Positions 12,067 through 23,521 of a DNA stretch of 64,000 bases are shown one piece after another. A program made the translations under genes and the position numbers. Within the stretch, counting starts at the first letter, position 1. Every line of letters begins with the position of its first letter. The notes under the pieces were generated by a model, which saw nothing but the letters and a program-made list of their open reading frames with translations, ran no database searches and was not told where the DNA came from. Source of the stretch: Apostichopus japonicus (Eukaryota; Echinodermata; Holothuroidea; Aspidochirotida; Stichopodidae); the NCBI RefSeq assembly GCF_037975245.1, contig NC_092565.1, positions 23,617,999 to 23,681,998 of the forward strand, read 5' to 3'.

Positions 12067-12350
12067 GTAGGTGCACGCAAAATTCTCAGCATATTGCCCA
12101 AATGTTCACCCATAAAAATTGGAAAAAAAATGCAAATTATTATTCTTTCAGTAGGTGCCCGAAAAAATTCTCAGCATATTGCCCGAATTTTCACCAAAAT
12201 ATTGAAAAACACATTGCAAATTATTATTCTTTCAGTAGATGCCCGAATAATTCTCAGCATATTGCCGAATTTTCACCAAAATATTGAAAACACATTGCAA
12301 ATTATTATTCTTCCAGTAGGTGCCCGAAAAATTCTAAGCATATTGCCCGA
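12067..12350. repeat. ~84-bp tandem repeat inside the hAT element
   Basis: Units start with GTAGGTGC or GTAGATGC at 12067, 12151, 12235 and 12316 (periods 84, 84, 81). Each carries AATTCTCAGCATATTGCC or a close variant. A related portion lies left of the nested insertion (about 11630-11672). Confidence 0.8.
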
Positions 12351-12518
12351 ATTTTCACCAAAAGAATTGGTTGGGGGGGCTGCAGCCCCCCCAGCCCCCC
12401 CGCCTCCTATGCCTATGCTCCCATCCCCTTCCTTTTCCCTCGCATCAGACCTGGGCAAGTTGCTAATTGGTGCAAGGAGAGGTACACACTTTCCAGAACA
12501 TTCCCCATATGCAAATAA

Positions 12519-12684
12519 GGGGTTAATCAACGGTCTAGCGTGCATTACTCACAGGATTAATGCACGATCGGGGGATAATGCAAGCGATGCACAAGGGCGG
12601 AGCTCGAGTGCATCCAGCGGTAGCATTAACACCCGGAGTGCATTAATCATGTGAGTAACGCACGCTAGACCGTTGATTAACCCC
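12519..12684. mobile_element. palindromic 166-bp MITE
   Basis: Two 47-bp arms (12519-12565 and 12638-12684) are reverse complements with only two mismatches, beginning GGGGTTAATCAACGG. The 72-bp centre is also partly self-complementary. TTAA lies inside both arms, so a TTAA target duplication cannot be told from the TIR itself. A further piece of the arm (GCGTTACTCACAGGATTAA) recurs at 12793-12811. Confidence 0.7.
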
Positions 12685-12811
12685 GTTCATTCATACACTA
12701 CCATTTGTGTGGGGGAAAAATCATAAAACAAAACATTTTTGGTTACATATAACCAAAGATTTATTAAAGTGATGCCCCGTAATTTTACCGTGCGTTACTC
12801 ACAGGATTAAC

Positions 12812-15009
12812 CACGGTCAGGTAACCTGAATGGACCAATAGGATTTAGGAATCTTTACTAAGTATGAATGAACAAATGTTTAAGATAACCAAACTAAGAT
12901 TGAACTGACTCTGCCAGTTGAATAAAATGTGACCAAGTGAATTTAAAGTTGTATAGTCTATGACAAGGTGATATTTCTCTATACCTTTACACTGAAGATA
13001 TCCCATTTATCAGTCCAGTGTGTCAACAAAATTGGAATAACAAAAGCAAACAGACAAAAGAGGGAGGGGGGGGGGGGGAAGAGAGAAAGAAGTCAAATCC
13101 ATATAGATTGTGCTATAATATACACTTCAAACTATAATGAAAGGTCATAGAGGTATTATGTAAACAAATGTGATTTAGGTGTCATCCTATGAGATAATAG
13201 TGATGTGTGCAACAGAAATTCCAAGTTGCCTGATCATTTGGGTTGAATTTATGATTGTAAACTTTCAGATTATTACCTCCCAAAGAGAGATCTATATGGT
13301 GTGTATGACCTACCTCTTGCTAATCTTAGCAATTACAAACCCTTTCCTTTCACTGGCTATAATTTACAATCTATTTGGTGGATTTGGTAAATGGAGGTTG
13401 ATGACTTCCTTGGCAACACCTTGGTGATCACCCAATGTGGGGGCACTCTTTCATGTATTTGTTGTATAAAATTCGGTCATTGTTACTCATATGACCTCTT
13501 CCACTTGTCTATTCTTTAGTTTGTGTAACTATGACATAAGTTTTTGAAGAACAATACCTTTACAATAAATGGTGAGGTCTAGAGGTTTTGCTGGGTTCCT
13601 GGAGGACCCTGGGGTTTACTTGTTACTAAGGAAGTGCTTCTGTGAGCACTGTTTTAGAAAGCCTGGATAAGTGATGCAATAAATTGGTAGATGATGAAAG
13701 CAGCCTCAGTGTTTTAGACAGCTAAAGTTTGGTGGCAATACTGATGACCTTCAAAGACAGATACCCCTGCAAACAGATTGTTCAGGCAGGTGTATGGTAT
13801 GAAACCATCCACTGTGTCCGATTTAGTCCCAATACATGTCTGAATAGGTCAGGGCATCCACCTTAAAGGGCTATTTCTGGTGACAAACAATGTGAAACAT
13901 TCATTACTTTCAATATCATATCCCTAACTTGAGATATGTTTGATTGAATGTAACCTATTTTGATTGGCTAAACCTTTTGTCATCTGGGCAAATTCTCTCA
14001 AAACTATTTACTTTGGATATTATAATCTTCTTGGATTAATCTTTGAAACAAGATACATTTGATATGTTTGCATAGCTGTCAAAGCTCTTTGTACTTAGAA
14101 TTTCATCAAATGTATCTTTTTTGTAGAAATATATATTTTTTTATAAAGCAAGACAAAGACATTTTCAGCTGAATTGCCCTGATGACATCATCCATTCTAC
14201 TGTTGCCAGATGCATTCACAAAATATCACTACATTTTAAAACTTCATATCTTCGCGATACAAAATGCTATGAGGATGTGGTTTATCGCACTTAGATTCAG
14301 AAAATTATCATCAATTTTGTTCAGCAATCAACTTCAGCCACCAGAAAATCCTTATAAGATCTCATGTGCGACGTTATCACCACAGGAAAATAAAAATGTG
14401 CTTGTATGGACAAATACCAAGTTAGAAGTGGAATCAAAACACTGGCTTTATATGCTAAAGCACAAACTCAAACAAAGTTGTTGGAAGTCATTTGTATCTT
14501 ATTAGCCAGTTACTCCTCCGGTTGAAATGTATAAAAGTGCACAATTTTCAAGGAGACCTACTGCTGTTAGTAATACAAAAAAAGCAAAATACAATAAAAA
14601 AAAATTAAATTATAAAAAATTAAAATATTTTTTCCCTATACTAAAATGTCAAGTTATGGTCATAAATTGTACTAAGTATGCTACAGCCTCCATGAACTTC
14701 CTTAATTGCTAACTACGTAGAGAATTTGCTAGTGTTCAATTTTTGTCTTGCATTTTTTTTTTTTTTTTTAAGTCTCTGACTTTTGTGTCTTATCAAGTAT
14801 GTTGGTTCCTGTGCACAAAAACTGCCAAACATCTGCATTTATATAGCCTATATTTGCCTATATTTTATATCATTTTCTTATGCAATCCTGGATAAGTTAT
14901 TCCCTGCTAAGAACATATTAGTTGTCTAAAATAACACCCATAATAGCATGGAAATAATTTCCAAGGCTCAGAATCTACAGGAAAGGTATATGAGGTATAA
15001 TAAATACAG
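12812..15009. other. no supported gene
   Basis: CpG-poor. A poly-G run lies at 13067-13078. A 107-codon + frame at 14182-14505 contains four CpGs in a CpG-poor stretch and reads, for example, NQLQPPENPYKISCATLSP before a TAG. It could be a terminal exon, but there is no convincing acceptor and I do not recognise it. Confidence 0.3.
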
Positions 15010-15083
15010 ATGACCTTTGAAGAACCAACCATAGCCTTAACGTTATTGACACCTGGTGGCTGCATACAATCAAGAGCAACAAG
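15010..15083 (+). CDS. candidate coding exon
   Basis: It is bounded by AATACAG on the left and AACAAG/GTATCT on the right. The single open frame reads MTFEEPTIALTLLTPGGC and then IQSRATR. The other two + frames carry stops immediately upstream of the acceptor. The polypyrimidine tract is weak and the function unknown. Confidence 0.3.
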
Positions 15084-15101
15084 GTATCTATTAACCATAA
15101 T

Positions 15102-15170
15102 TCTTTATTATTATTATTATTATTATAAATATAGTATTAATATTATTGTTATTGTTGTTATTATTATTAA
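15102..15170. repeat. ATT-rich microsatellite
   Basis: Imperfect (TTA)n with TTG interruptions directly after the candidate exon at 15010-15083. Confidence 0.8.
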
Positions 15171-15756
15171 ACCTGTGAAATCATCCAAAACAATCCCACC
15201 ATTTCCATCCCCAAATTTCATATTTTTTTTTTTTGGTGTGTGTGTGACTTATTCTAAGGTAGGAAATCTCCAGGGTAACTCTTGTCAGAGAGGTCATATG
15301 CAGGAGTCAGATTGTAACCTTCAGTACCTGGTCATGTGCTTCTCAGTTTTAAGTGCTTTTTACCATTTTAGGCTATTAGGAGTACTTATTGCATTTTGTG
15401 TGGTCTCCTATAACAAAATGTGTGAAAGTCTTTACTAGTTAGATAGCCTAGATGCATTTACTCTCCATGTCAGGCTGGTGGTGGTAGCTTAAAGAGGCAC
15501 CCTCATCTTAAATCTTTTCTTATGAATATTAACACACTGATTCTTTTTCAAAAGCTGCATGTAACCTTCTGCAAATGATTGTGTCATAGAAGAGTACAAT
15601 CACTTTAACACTGAATGCTGCGTTCGACATTACTTGACCTTTTTACCTACACTTTGCCTAAGTTGCATACCATGAAGATATCAGAAAAAGAAAGAAAGAT
15701 TGAGGTTATATATTTCTTCTGGTTGTTAATCATTTTCTTGGGCAATGAACACATAG

Positions 15757-15828
15757 GCTGCTATCGTTACCCAGGATTCCAATCATGTGGCGACTGGGTA
15801 CCTACGAATGAAAACGAAGATTGCGATG
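15757..15828 (+). CDS. candidate cysteine-containing extracellular exon
   Basis: It begins after ACACATAG and ends at G/GTATAA. Read in phase 1 in and phase 1 out, it gives CYRYPGFQSCGDWVP and then TNENEDCD, with three cysteines and acidic/aromatic residues typical of secreted modules. Five CpGs in 72 bases stand out against the CpG-poor surroundings. Symmetric 1-1 exons are typical of shuffled extracellular domains. Alternatively the frame extends upstream through a hydrophobic stretch (YFFWLLIIFLG, about 15709-15742), which could be a signal peptide of a first coding exon starting at the ATG at 15672. Confidence 0.4.
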
Positions 15829-17290
15829 GTATAATTTGATTAACACAACAAGTAATAAGTCATATGTTTGACGCTGTTATGGTTAATGATGCGAATGATG
15901 TCGAACATGTTTATCCTTTAAACATCTAAGTGGATAGCCGTACGATTACAGTCTAATCATTTTTTTCTCATAGTTGGTAGTCGTCAGAATGATTAGGTAG
16001 GACACTTGTTTGAAGGGATCATACTGCTTGGTACTCGGCTCTCTGTTGGACCTGATAAGATGCAGGTGTCCAAGACACAGATACCGCTTAACTGTCAGCT
16101 AGCTACAAAAACAGCTTGCCGCTGAGAAAATTGGACTTGTGAAAGAATATTGATTACCCTCATACTATGGACAAATTATTTGCGGTCCCCCCTTTTTTTT
16201 CTATTTTTTTTCTGATGTTTAACTTCTTCTCACAAACAGTTCACAGGGCTTGGAATGCCTAAAAGTTGGTTCCATTCCAAATCCTTTACCTTTGCCAGAA
16301 TAAAAAAGCGAAAAACCCAGAATAAGACTTACAGATATGAGGTTCTCAGCTGACAGAGCAAAGTATTTGATGTCAGGAACTTGAATTAGAAACTATTTTT
16401 GATATGACTTTGAACATTAAACTTAGTTCATGACATGCACTTCAAGATGCGGGTTATTCACATTGCTTGGGGTGGGGTGGGGGTGGGTTGGGTTGAGGAG
16501 GAATGCATGTGAAGATGTAGGTGGGGTCTGGGAAAACCAATTTGTTGGTAACTGCATATATTGTGTGCAAAATGTTCAGGATTTACTTAATTTCAAGTCT
16601 TTTAAGTTTATGCTAATAAAGACTCATAGTCACTCATAGTTTTAGTGTGTTGCCACCATATGTGGCAACTGATATGTACAAGTAAGGAGGGGCAATGGAC
16701 CCTGGGAAGGGAATCAGAAAGACAAGTTTCTTGGACACTGCAAATAGAACCCTGTTCCCACCCAACTTCCCTCCTCTCCCTCTTCCCCTACCCCCCTCCT
16801 CCTCCCTGAACCCCCCACAATAACTCCAACAGAGCTCACACCATTGTTTGATACCAAGTTTATGTATTTCAAGGGTGAAACAGTTTTTATAATTTAAAGG
16901 TGTGGCAATATCTAAACGAGTGCTGTTATCCATCTATTTTTTTCTTCAAAGAAAACATTTATTTGGAATTGATACGAGATCAGATCTTGGGTAAAACTGT
17001 GTGCTAATAGCTGTCTAGAGAGTTATTCTTTTGATGGTAATACAAACATTTATCTCAATGTGTCCTGATGTATATAGGTTGATTGAGAATTTGAGATTAA
17101 TTTTGGAAATTATTCACTACTATAATGGCAAAAAGACTCAGTTCATAAGCTTTACTAGATAAGTTTTATATTTGAAATAGTAAAAAAAAAACTAATTTAA
17201 ATTCTTTGAGCATCAGATTTAAATCCATGACTGAAAAATGCTTTCCTACTGTAGTTTTGACCAGATTTCCATTAACTAACTATACATTCA
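15829..17290. other. no gene recognised
   Basis: CpG is locally higher at 15880-16150, possibly an older insertion. G-rich low complexity lies at 16468-16500 and C-rich at 16759-16815. No domain or element end is identified. Confidence 0.35.
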
Positions 17291-18540
17291 AGTGTAAGAC
17301 CTTCACAGGTTTGACACAGGAATCAAAATAATGACAGTACTTAAAGTTTTGCTATACTTCTGGTGGTTACACGCCACCCTCTGTCAGGGCCTTCATAGGT
17401 TTGATCCAGGGATCAAACTAATGAAAGTACTTTGAAGTGTTTATATTCCACTGGTGGTTACACGCCACCCTCTGTCAGGGCCTTCATAGGTTTGATCCAG
17501 GGATGAAACTAATGAAAGTAATTAAAGTGTTGCTATTCCACTGGTGGTTACATAGCACCCTCTGTTAGGGCCTTCATAGGTTTGATCCAGGGATCAAACT
17601 AATGAAAGTACTTTGAAGTATTTATATTCCACTGGTGGTTACATGCCACCCTCTGTCAGGGCCTTCATAGGTTTGATCCAGGGATGAAACTAATGAAAGT
17701 AATTAAAGTGTTGCTATTCCACTGGTGGTTACATAGCACCCTCTGTTAGGGCCTTCATAGGTTTGATCCAGGGATCAAACTAATGAAAGTACTTTGAAGT
17801 GTTTATATTCCACTGGTGGTTACACGCCACCCTCTGTCAGGGCCTTCATAGGTTTGATCCAGGGATGAAACTAATGAAAGTACTTAAAGTGTTGCTATTC
17901 CACTGGTGGTTACAGAGCACCCTCTGTTAGGGCCTTCATAGGTTTGATCCAGTGATCAAACTAATGACAATACTTAAAGTGTTGCTATTCCACTGGTGGT
18001 TACATAGCGCCCTCTGTTAGGGCCTTCATTGGTTTGATCCAGGGATCAAACCAATGAGGGTACTTTAAAGTGTTGCTATTCCACTGGTGGTTACATAGCA
18101 CCCTCTGTTAGGGCCTTCATAGGTTTGATCCAGGGATCAAACCAATGAGAGTGCTGTAAAGTGTTGCTATTCCACTGGTGGTTAGTTTCATTGGTTTGAT
18201 CCAGTGATCAAACTAATGATAGTACTTAAAGTGTTGATACTTCTGGTGGTTACAGAGCACCCTCTGTTAGGGCCTTCATAGGTTTGATCCAGGGATCAAA
18301 CTAATGACAGTAGTTAAAGTGTTACTATTCCACTGGTGGTTACATAGCACCCTCTGTTAGGGCCTTCATAGGTTTGATCCAGGGATCAAACTAATGACAG
18401 TAGTTAAAGTGTTACTATTCCACTGGTGGTTACATAGCACCCTCTGTTAGGGCCTTCATAGGTTTGATCCAGGGATCAAACCAATGACAGTACTTTAAAA
18501 TGTTGCTATTCCACTGGTGGTTACATAGCACCCTCTATTA
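17291..18540. repeat. 14-copy satellite with ~90-bp unit and dimeric order
   Basis: Units with CCTTCATAGGTTTGATCC start near 17299, 17390, 17481, 17571, 17662, 17752, 17843, 17933, 18023, 18114, 18187 (truncated), 18273, 18363 and 18453. Early units alternate between CACGCCACCCTCTGTC and CATAGCACCCTCTGTT types, giving a ~181-bp higher-order period. Each unit contains the near palindrome GGTTTGATCC/GGATCAAACC. Confidence 0.95.
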
Positions 18541-19376
18541 TCTCTAGAGTTCCTGGAGCTCTTTCTCTCTGTTACACTAAGCAAATTTTAGAAGACCTTG
18601 CCAAGAACTTCTTTATAACAATCGTCTGGCCTTGCATATAAGAAATTAAAGTCGATTTTAGATAAGTCTTCTGAGCAGCAAATAGGGTGAAAGACCCGTA
18701 GTGGCTAGTTCATTGACTTCTAGAGTTGTAGCAATACCTCTTCTCTGCCATCCCTACGCCCTCTATCACTCCCTGTTGCTTTATCTCTGATATATATATA
18801 TTCTCCTCTGATAATCAATTTACAACCTGTTCAATCAATTGGAATGGCAGTGATTCTATTTTACCAATCTCGTTATAATCACTAAGTGGCTTATTGTATT
18901 TGGTACCTTGCCAGGAAGTACAGATAGATGACCTTTGACCTATATTCTTGGAAGATTTCATTTTGACTTAAGTGATATTACATAAACAATATTTACTACC
19001 TGGTTTGGTTGGGGGGGGGGGGTGGTTTCCTCCACCAGTAGTAAATCTCCCACAGAGTTCAAGGTTCAACCATAGGCCATTCCCAGGCCATCAATAATAT
19101 TTGGCAAGAAGCCCACTTGAACTTTTAACTGTCTTTTTATTCTAACCATATTTAAACACAATCACACATGGTAATTTCTGTTTCCAATATCCAAGATCAC
19201 ATGATTGCAGTAGAAATCACAGGCTGTTTTTTTGTTTAAATATAATCACCATGCTCATTGGAAGCAATTTCATTGAATATCATATTTTTTGCAATGTTCT
19301 TGACAACTTTTGTCAATGGCTAGGGCAATTTGTCATTGACATATACATCAACTTTCATACCAAATAAGAATTAAAG
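18541..19376. other. no gene recognised
   Basis: CpG-poor. A poly-G run lies at 19011-19021 and a short (TA)n at 18789-18799. Confidence 0.4.
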
Positions 19377-19500
19377 GAATATTTTCTGTGTCTCATTCGG
19401 ATGTGACGATGGAACCACATCCAGGACAGATCAATGATCATGTATGGATAGCAGATCTGCATGAAAAAAACCTGAATATATTAAAAGTTGCAGACATTTG
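19377..19500 (+). CDS. candidate internal coding exon
   Basis: It is open for 41 codons, with residues including SHSDVTMEPHPGQINDH and VWIADLHEKNLNILKV, and ends at ATTTG/GTGACG. The acceptor is uncertain: AAAG at 19376 or AATAAG at 19368. Local CpGs and a mixed, charged composition favour real coding. The family is not recognised. Confidence 0.35.
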
Positions 19501-19707
19501 GTGACGTGCTATCAGCATCAAATCGAGACTTGGACATGCGTTTTAATGAGACAACTTATATCACCACTGAGTATCAAAGAAAATAATTATAATAGAAATA
19601 AAAGAAAAACAAATAAGGAGAAGATTGAGTAGAACAATATTGTGTTTCATGGCTTACTTTGTATTGTATTACTTTGTATTACTTTGTATGTCATTCAGTC
19701 TCATAGC

Positions 19708-20216
19708 AGAGAGATGAATTTACAACCATTCCTGCTTCCACATGCACTTAACTCTTCTATATCCTGCTTAAATGTTCAGTCAGAATACACTTAAATGTGT
19801 TAACTAGGTCCTCAGAGAGAAGAATGTACAACTATTCCTGCTTCCACATGCACTTAACTCTACTACATCAGTCAGAATACACTTAAAAGTGTTAACTAGG
19901 TCCTGCATTAGAAGAATGTACAACTATTCCTGCTTACACATGCACTTAACTCTTCTATATCCTGCTTAAATGTTCAGTCAGAATACACTTAAAAGTGTTA
20001 ACTAGGTCCTGCAGCAGAAGAATGTACAACCATTCCTGCTTACACATGCACTTAACTCTACTACATCAGTCAGAATACACTTAAAAGTGTTAACTAGGCC
20101 CTGCATTAGAAGAATGTACAACCATTCCTGCTTACACATGCACTTAACTCTATTATATCCTGCTGAAATGTTCAGTCAGAATACACTTAAAGTGTAAACT
20201 AGGTCCTGCAGGAGAA
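19708..20216. repeat. alternating 92/107-bp tandem repeat
   Basis: The core GAATGTACAACTATTCCTGC (or a variant) recurs near 19712, 19820, 19912, 20019, 20110 and 20210. Longer units carry CTATATCCTGCTTAAATGTTC and shorter ones CTACTACATC, so the true period is a dimer of about 198 bp. Confidence 0.9.
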
Positions 20217-21496
20217 GAATGAGAGAACCTGTATCCTGCTCCACTTGTATATAACCTTCTTTTGTAAATAACTAAAATATTTAGAAGGTGTCATAAAATA
20301 TACTGTAATAATATACAGTAGCAGTCTGTACCAGTGGACGTGCAAGGTCACTTCCATAACAATATAGAACTGTTTTACTCCAGCGCCTGTCCACACAACT
20401 GGAACCATTATTCCCCTCTTTTTGATTTCGCTGTAAACCAGTTTAAAATGCTTGTTTTCAAACAAAGATAGCTATTATCAGACAAGTGGTGATTGTTTCT
20501 CTATTGACAATAGCATTGATTTTCTTTCCTGATAAAAGGAAGCTGAAATAGTCAACATCAGTTGCTGTGGAGGGGGGTGCCAAAATATTTGACTCATCAG
20601 TAAACTGACAAAAACAAGTCTTTTGTATACTTTAGAAGGAAGGATTCCGAGGAAACCCTGAAATGTCTTCTATCATCACACACCATTGCAGTTTTTTTAG
20701 TCATGGATGACTAATAATTTCCTTTATGTTGGCTTTCCAGAAGAAGAATAAGAATGATGTGAAGTGTTAAGTGTATATTGCCTATTTTAAGTGGTGTTAA
20801 AAAGCCTGGTAGTCACCTTTGCTAAATTTAAACGAAAGAAATTTCCTCCTCCAAAAAGACACACAAAGGTCGATGGTTCAAGTTTCCATGCTTAGGTTGG
20901 TAGAAACTACATGATTCAAGACTTTCAGTTCAGTGGTATATAAGTCTCTCTGTTACATTATTTAACACTTGTGATCTTATATATATGCTGTTCTCACATT
21001 ATCAGAGCCACATGGTAGCAGCATGTAACATGGACAGATTGTATGTTTTGGCTTTGAGTTAAAAACTCACAGCTTCTGTCAGGGGCTGGGCCATAGGCAC
21101 TGAAGGTGCCACCAGTTAGAGAAACCCAAGGCCCAGATTCTTCCCTCGGAGGTGAAAAGGGCTCGTTTCATTCAAGGTTTCAAATGCGCTTCTTGTTTCG
21201 GGGTCCCAGTGCTACCGGTCGGAACACTGAGCCAGCATTAATTTATGCCCCAGTCTACCCCTGGTGGCTGGTGTTGACATTCATGTCTCACCAAAACGTG
21301 TGGATCTTGCGGTTTTAAACATTGTGAATTTGTGGTCACCAACAGCGGTGGATAATTTATCACTGCTCTAAAAAGCAGAGTAGTGTAGGAGTTAAAATAA
21401 GTTATTTTAACCTGTTACCATGGAAATGTATTTTATCATTTAGTTTTATGCCATGGTATGAGGAGAGGCTCACGGTTAATAAATGGCAGGGTAATT
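20217..21496. other. no firm gene; one CpG-rich open frame
   Basis: At 21106-21318 a 70-codon + frame with several CpGs reads, for example, LIYAPVYPWWLVLTFMSHQN. It has no clear splice sites and could be an exon or a repeat fragment. At 20743 an acceptor (GGCTTTCCAG) is followed by KKNKNDVKC and a stop, a possible short terminal exon. Both are weak. Confidence 0.25.
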
Positions 21497-21550
21497 GTGT
21501 TGCTATTCCACTGGTGGTTACAGAGCACCCTCTGTTAGGGCCTTCATTGG
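21497..21550. repeat. isolated copy of the 17.3-18.5 kb satellite unit
   Basis: It matches GTTGCTATTCCACTGGTGG, then CAGAGCACCCTCTGTTAG, then GGCCTTCATTGG of the array, 3 kb downstream of it. Confidence 0.85.
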
Positions 21551-21869
21551 AATAACCACTGTAATGCAAGATTCCATAGCTTCCTGGCTTCTCCAGCAAC
21601 TAGCTGAAGAAATTTGACAGTATGATTGAGGATATGGATGAGGAAGGGGAGGGGAGAGAGGCTTGATGATTGGGTGATCCAATAAACTATACTTAAGTAT
21701 TTTCCTATAAAACACTTTGATAGTGATATAGTGATATAATGAAAAGAAGTAAAGAATTAACTTTACCAGTTAACATATATTTTGGCATGGTAGGACATTT
21801 ATAGATATAAAGATATAAATGGAATGTAGAGTGAACTGTAAAAACTAACATTGACATTAGGATTCTAAG

Positions 21870-22045
21870 TTGGAATACCGATTGAAGCAGAGTTGGGTCA
21901 GGAACCAGCTAAAACTTTCACATTTTTCTTGGGATCAGTTAGTGAGCTTGAAATTGCAGACTTGCAATCAGATAATAGGCTTTCAATTGGGCCTACAGAA
22001 GTCATGGTGGAAGTAGGACAAAAGCTCACAGTTTCACGTCAGGAG
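21870..22045 (+). CDS. candidate internal coding exon (best supported)
   Basis: It ends at a consensus donor GTGAGT after CAGGAG. Read from the acceptor TTCTAAG with two bases completing a codon, it gives 58 uninterrupted residues, including AELGQEPAKTFTFF, SELEIADLQSDNRLSIGP and EVMVEVGQKLTVSRQE. The balance of acidic, polar and hydrophobic residues and the alternating beta-strand-like pattern look like real protein, perhaps an immunoglobulin-like or beta-sandwich region of a large protein, but I cannot name a family. The exon ends in phase 0. Confidence 0.45.
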
Positions 22046-23418
22046 GTGAGTTATTAAATATTAGTCGCATCAGAATTGTTTATACTTGTTGTTGTCATTT
22101 TGGACTAATAATGGGATCAACCCCTGGCTTACAAAATGTCCCCTTTTTCATGGCTCTCTTTATTTTTTTCATAAATCAAAGCTATAAAAAGATTTTTACT
22201 ATCCCAGGCATGTCATTCTCTGTCCTCGGAAAGGGTGGATCTGATTTGAAGCTCTTCTGATCAGGAAAGTCTTTTTGGGGTCAGAGGTTATTACTGTAGT
22301 GTAAATGCAATTAAGTTCCAGAAATGGTTCTTCTGTTTTATTCTTCCCATGCAAGTATGGCCTTCAGCCATATAGTTCTTTTCCTCAGGAATTCATGTGA
22401 TATATTGTCACATGGTTTCCTCTGTAACTGACATCATGTTTATTCAATTTAAAATCCTCTCACAACAATGGATAATCCTCCCCCTGATTTGACTTCCTCT
22501 TGTTTTGCAACTCTTCTTCCTTATAATCTCATTAACATATTTGGCTACAACAGTCATATCTTTCTGCCTGGTTACTAGTAGCTTCCAACCTTTCTTTGAC
22601 CTTTGTTGTTGAAACATACCAGTGGGTGTTAATCATCCCATCTATACTTGTTTACTGAGCTATTAAAAGAAAAAGCCACAGGTTTAAGGTTTGAAGGGTA
22701 GGCATTCCTCACACCTAGCGAGCAGCACCTTAGATGTCCCAGCTGTGACCTTGTTATGTAAATGACACAGAAGAGAGAGCATTCCTTTACTGAATCACTC
22801 TTTTGAAGAGTAAACCTATAAAACCACTTCAATCTATGATTACAAACATTCAGGAAATCAACAAATCTATCTTTGTAGTATGATGTAATCCTTAAACTAT
22901 TCCCTTTGTCTTTTAATGATCACAGGTAACAAGTAGACATTCTTTCATTGAAGCATCTTATAAACAAATATCACCCAGGAGTCCCCCCTTGAAAAGATCA
23001 TTGACCTGATCCTTTGTTATTGATATGAGATAACTTCCTGGTCATAACTTCATGGTTGGGGGTAAACAAGAGGTGGGAGTTGCCACAATGGTTATCTGCC
23101 CCATTGACCACAACACATGAGGTAGGTCTTCCATAATTGAGTGTGGTTTTATTTAGATTCACATCAAAACCTGACTTTTGAGTAACAGTGTCAAGGTGAC
23201 AGGTTGTAGTAGTATTATATAGAATGATGAACAGGTCTGAGACAGGATCATTAGGAAGTTTAGTGTAATGTCAATGACCATGTAGTAAAGGCATATTCAA
23301 CAATGCGAATACCAGGGCTTAGTTGGTGGCAGGTGGTGGAGAGCAGGGGGGGGGGGGGTATGGGGTAGGAGGGAGGGAGGGAAAGAGTTGGTCTAGTTCT
23401 TCTTGCCAACCATGACGC
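22046..23418. other. no gene recognised
   Basis: CpG-poor sequence. A G-rich run lies at 23345-23358. Exon-like acceptors occur (for example ACTATCCCAG at 22207) but their frames close quickly. Confidence 0.35.
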
Positions 23419-23521
23419 CTGTTGTCTTACAGAATCAACCATCTCCAGAAAGTCTTCTTCATTTTCCGGTTTGGTTTTCCTGCCAGTGCCAGTATTTATT
23501 GTTTCGTTTCTTCTTATGATC

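Larger units (their letters stand above)
11382..12417. mobile_element. non-autonomous hAT-type element (outer), 8-bp TSD
   Basis: The left end CATAGGCGTAGGAGCC pairs with the right end, whose complement reads CATAGGCATAGGAGGC. Both are flanked by CTCCCATC, and an 8-bp duplication is the hallmark of the hAT superfamily. G-rich/C-rich subterminal blocks lie at 11411-11418 and 12373-12401. The interior has no transposase. It contains a tandem repeat of about 84 bp (12067-12350), and is interrupted by a second hAT element at 11673-12066. A related segment sits inverted at about 32153-32500. Confidence 0.75.

Noticed and set aside
12049-12654. 201-codon + frame
   Set aside because: Spans hAT internal repeats, both element boundaries and flanking DNA; residues repeat with the 84-bp unit.
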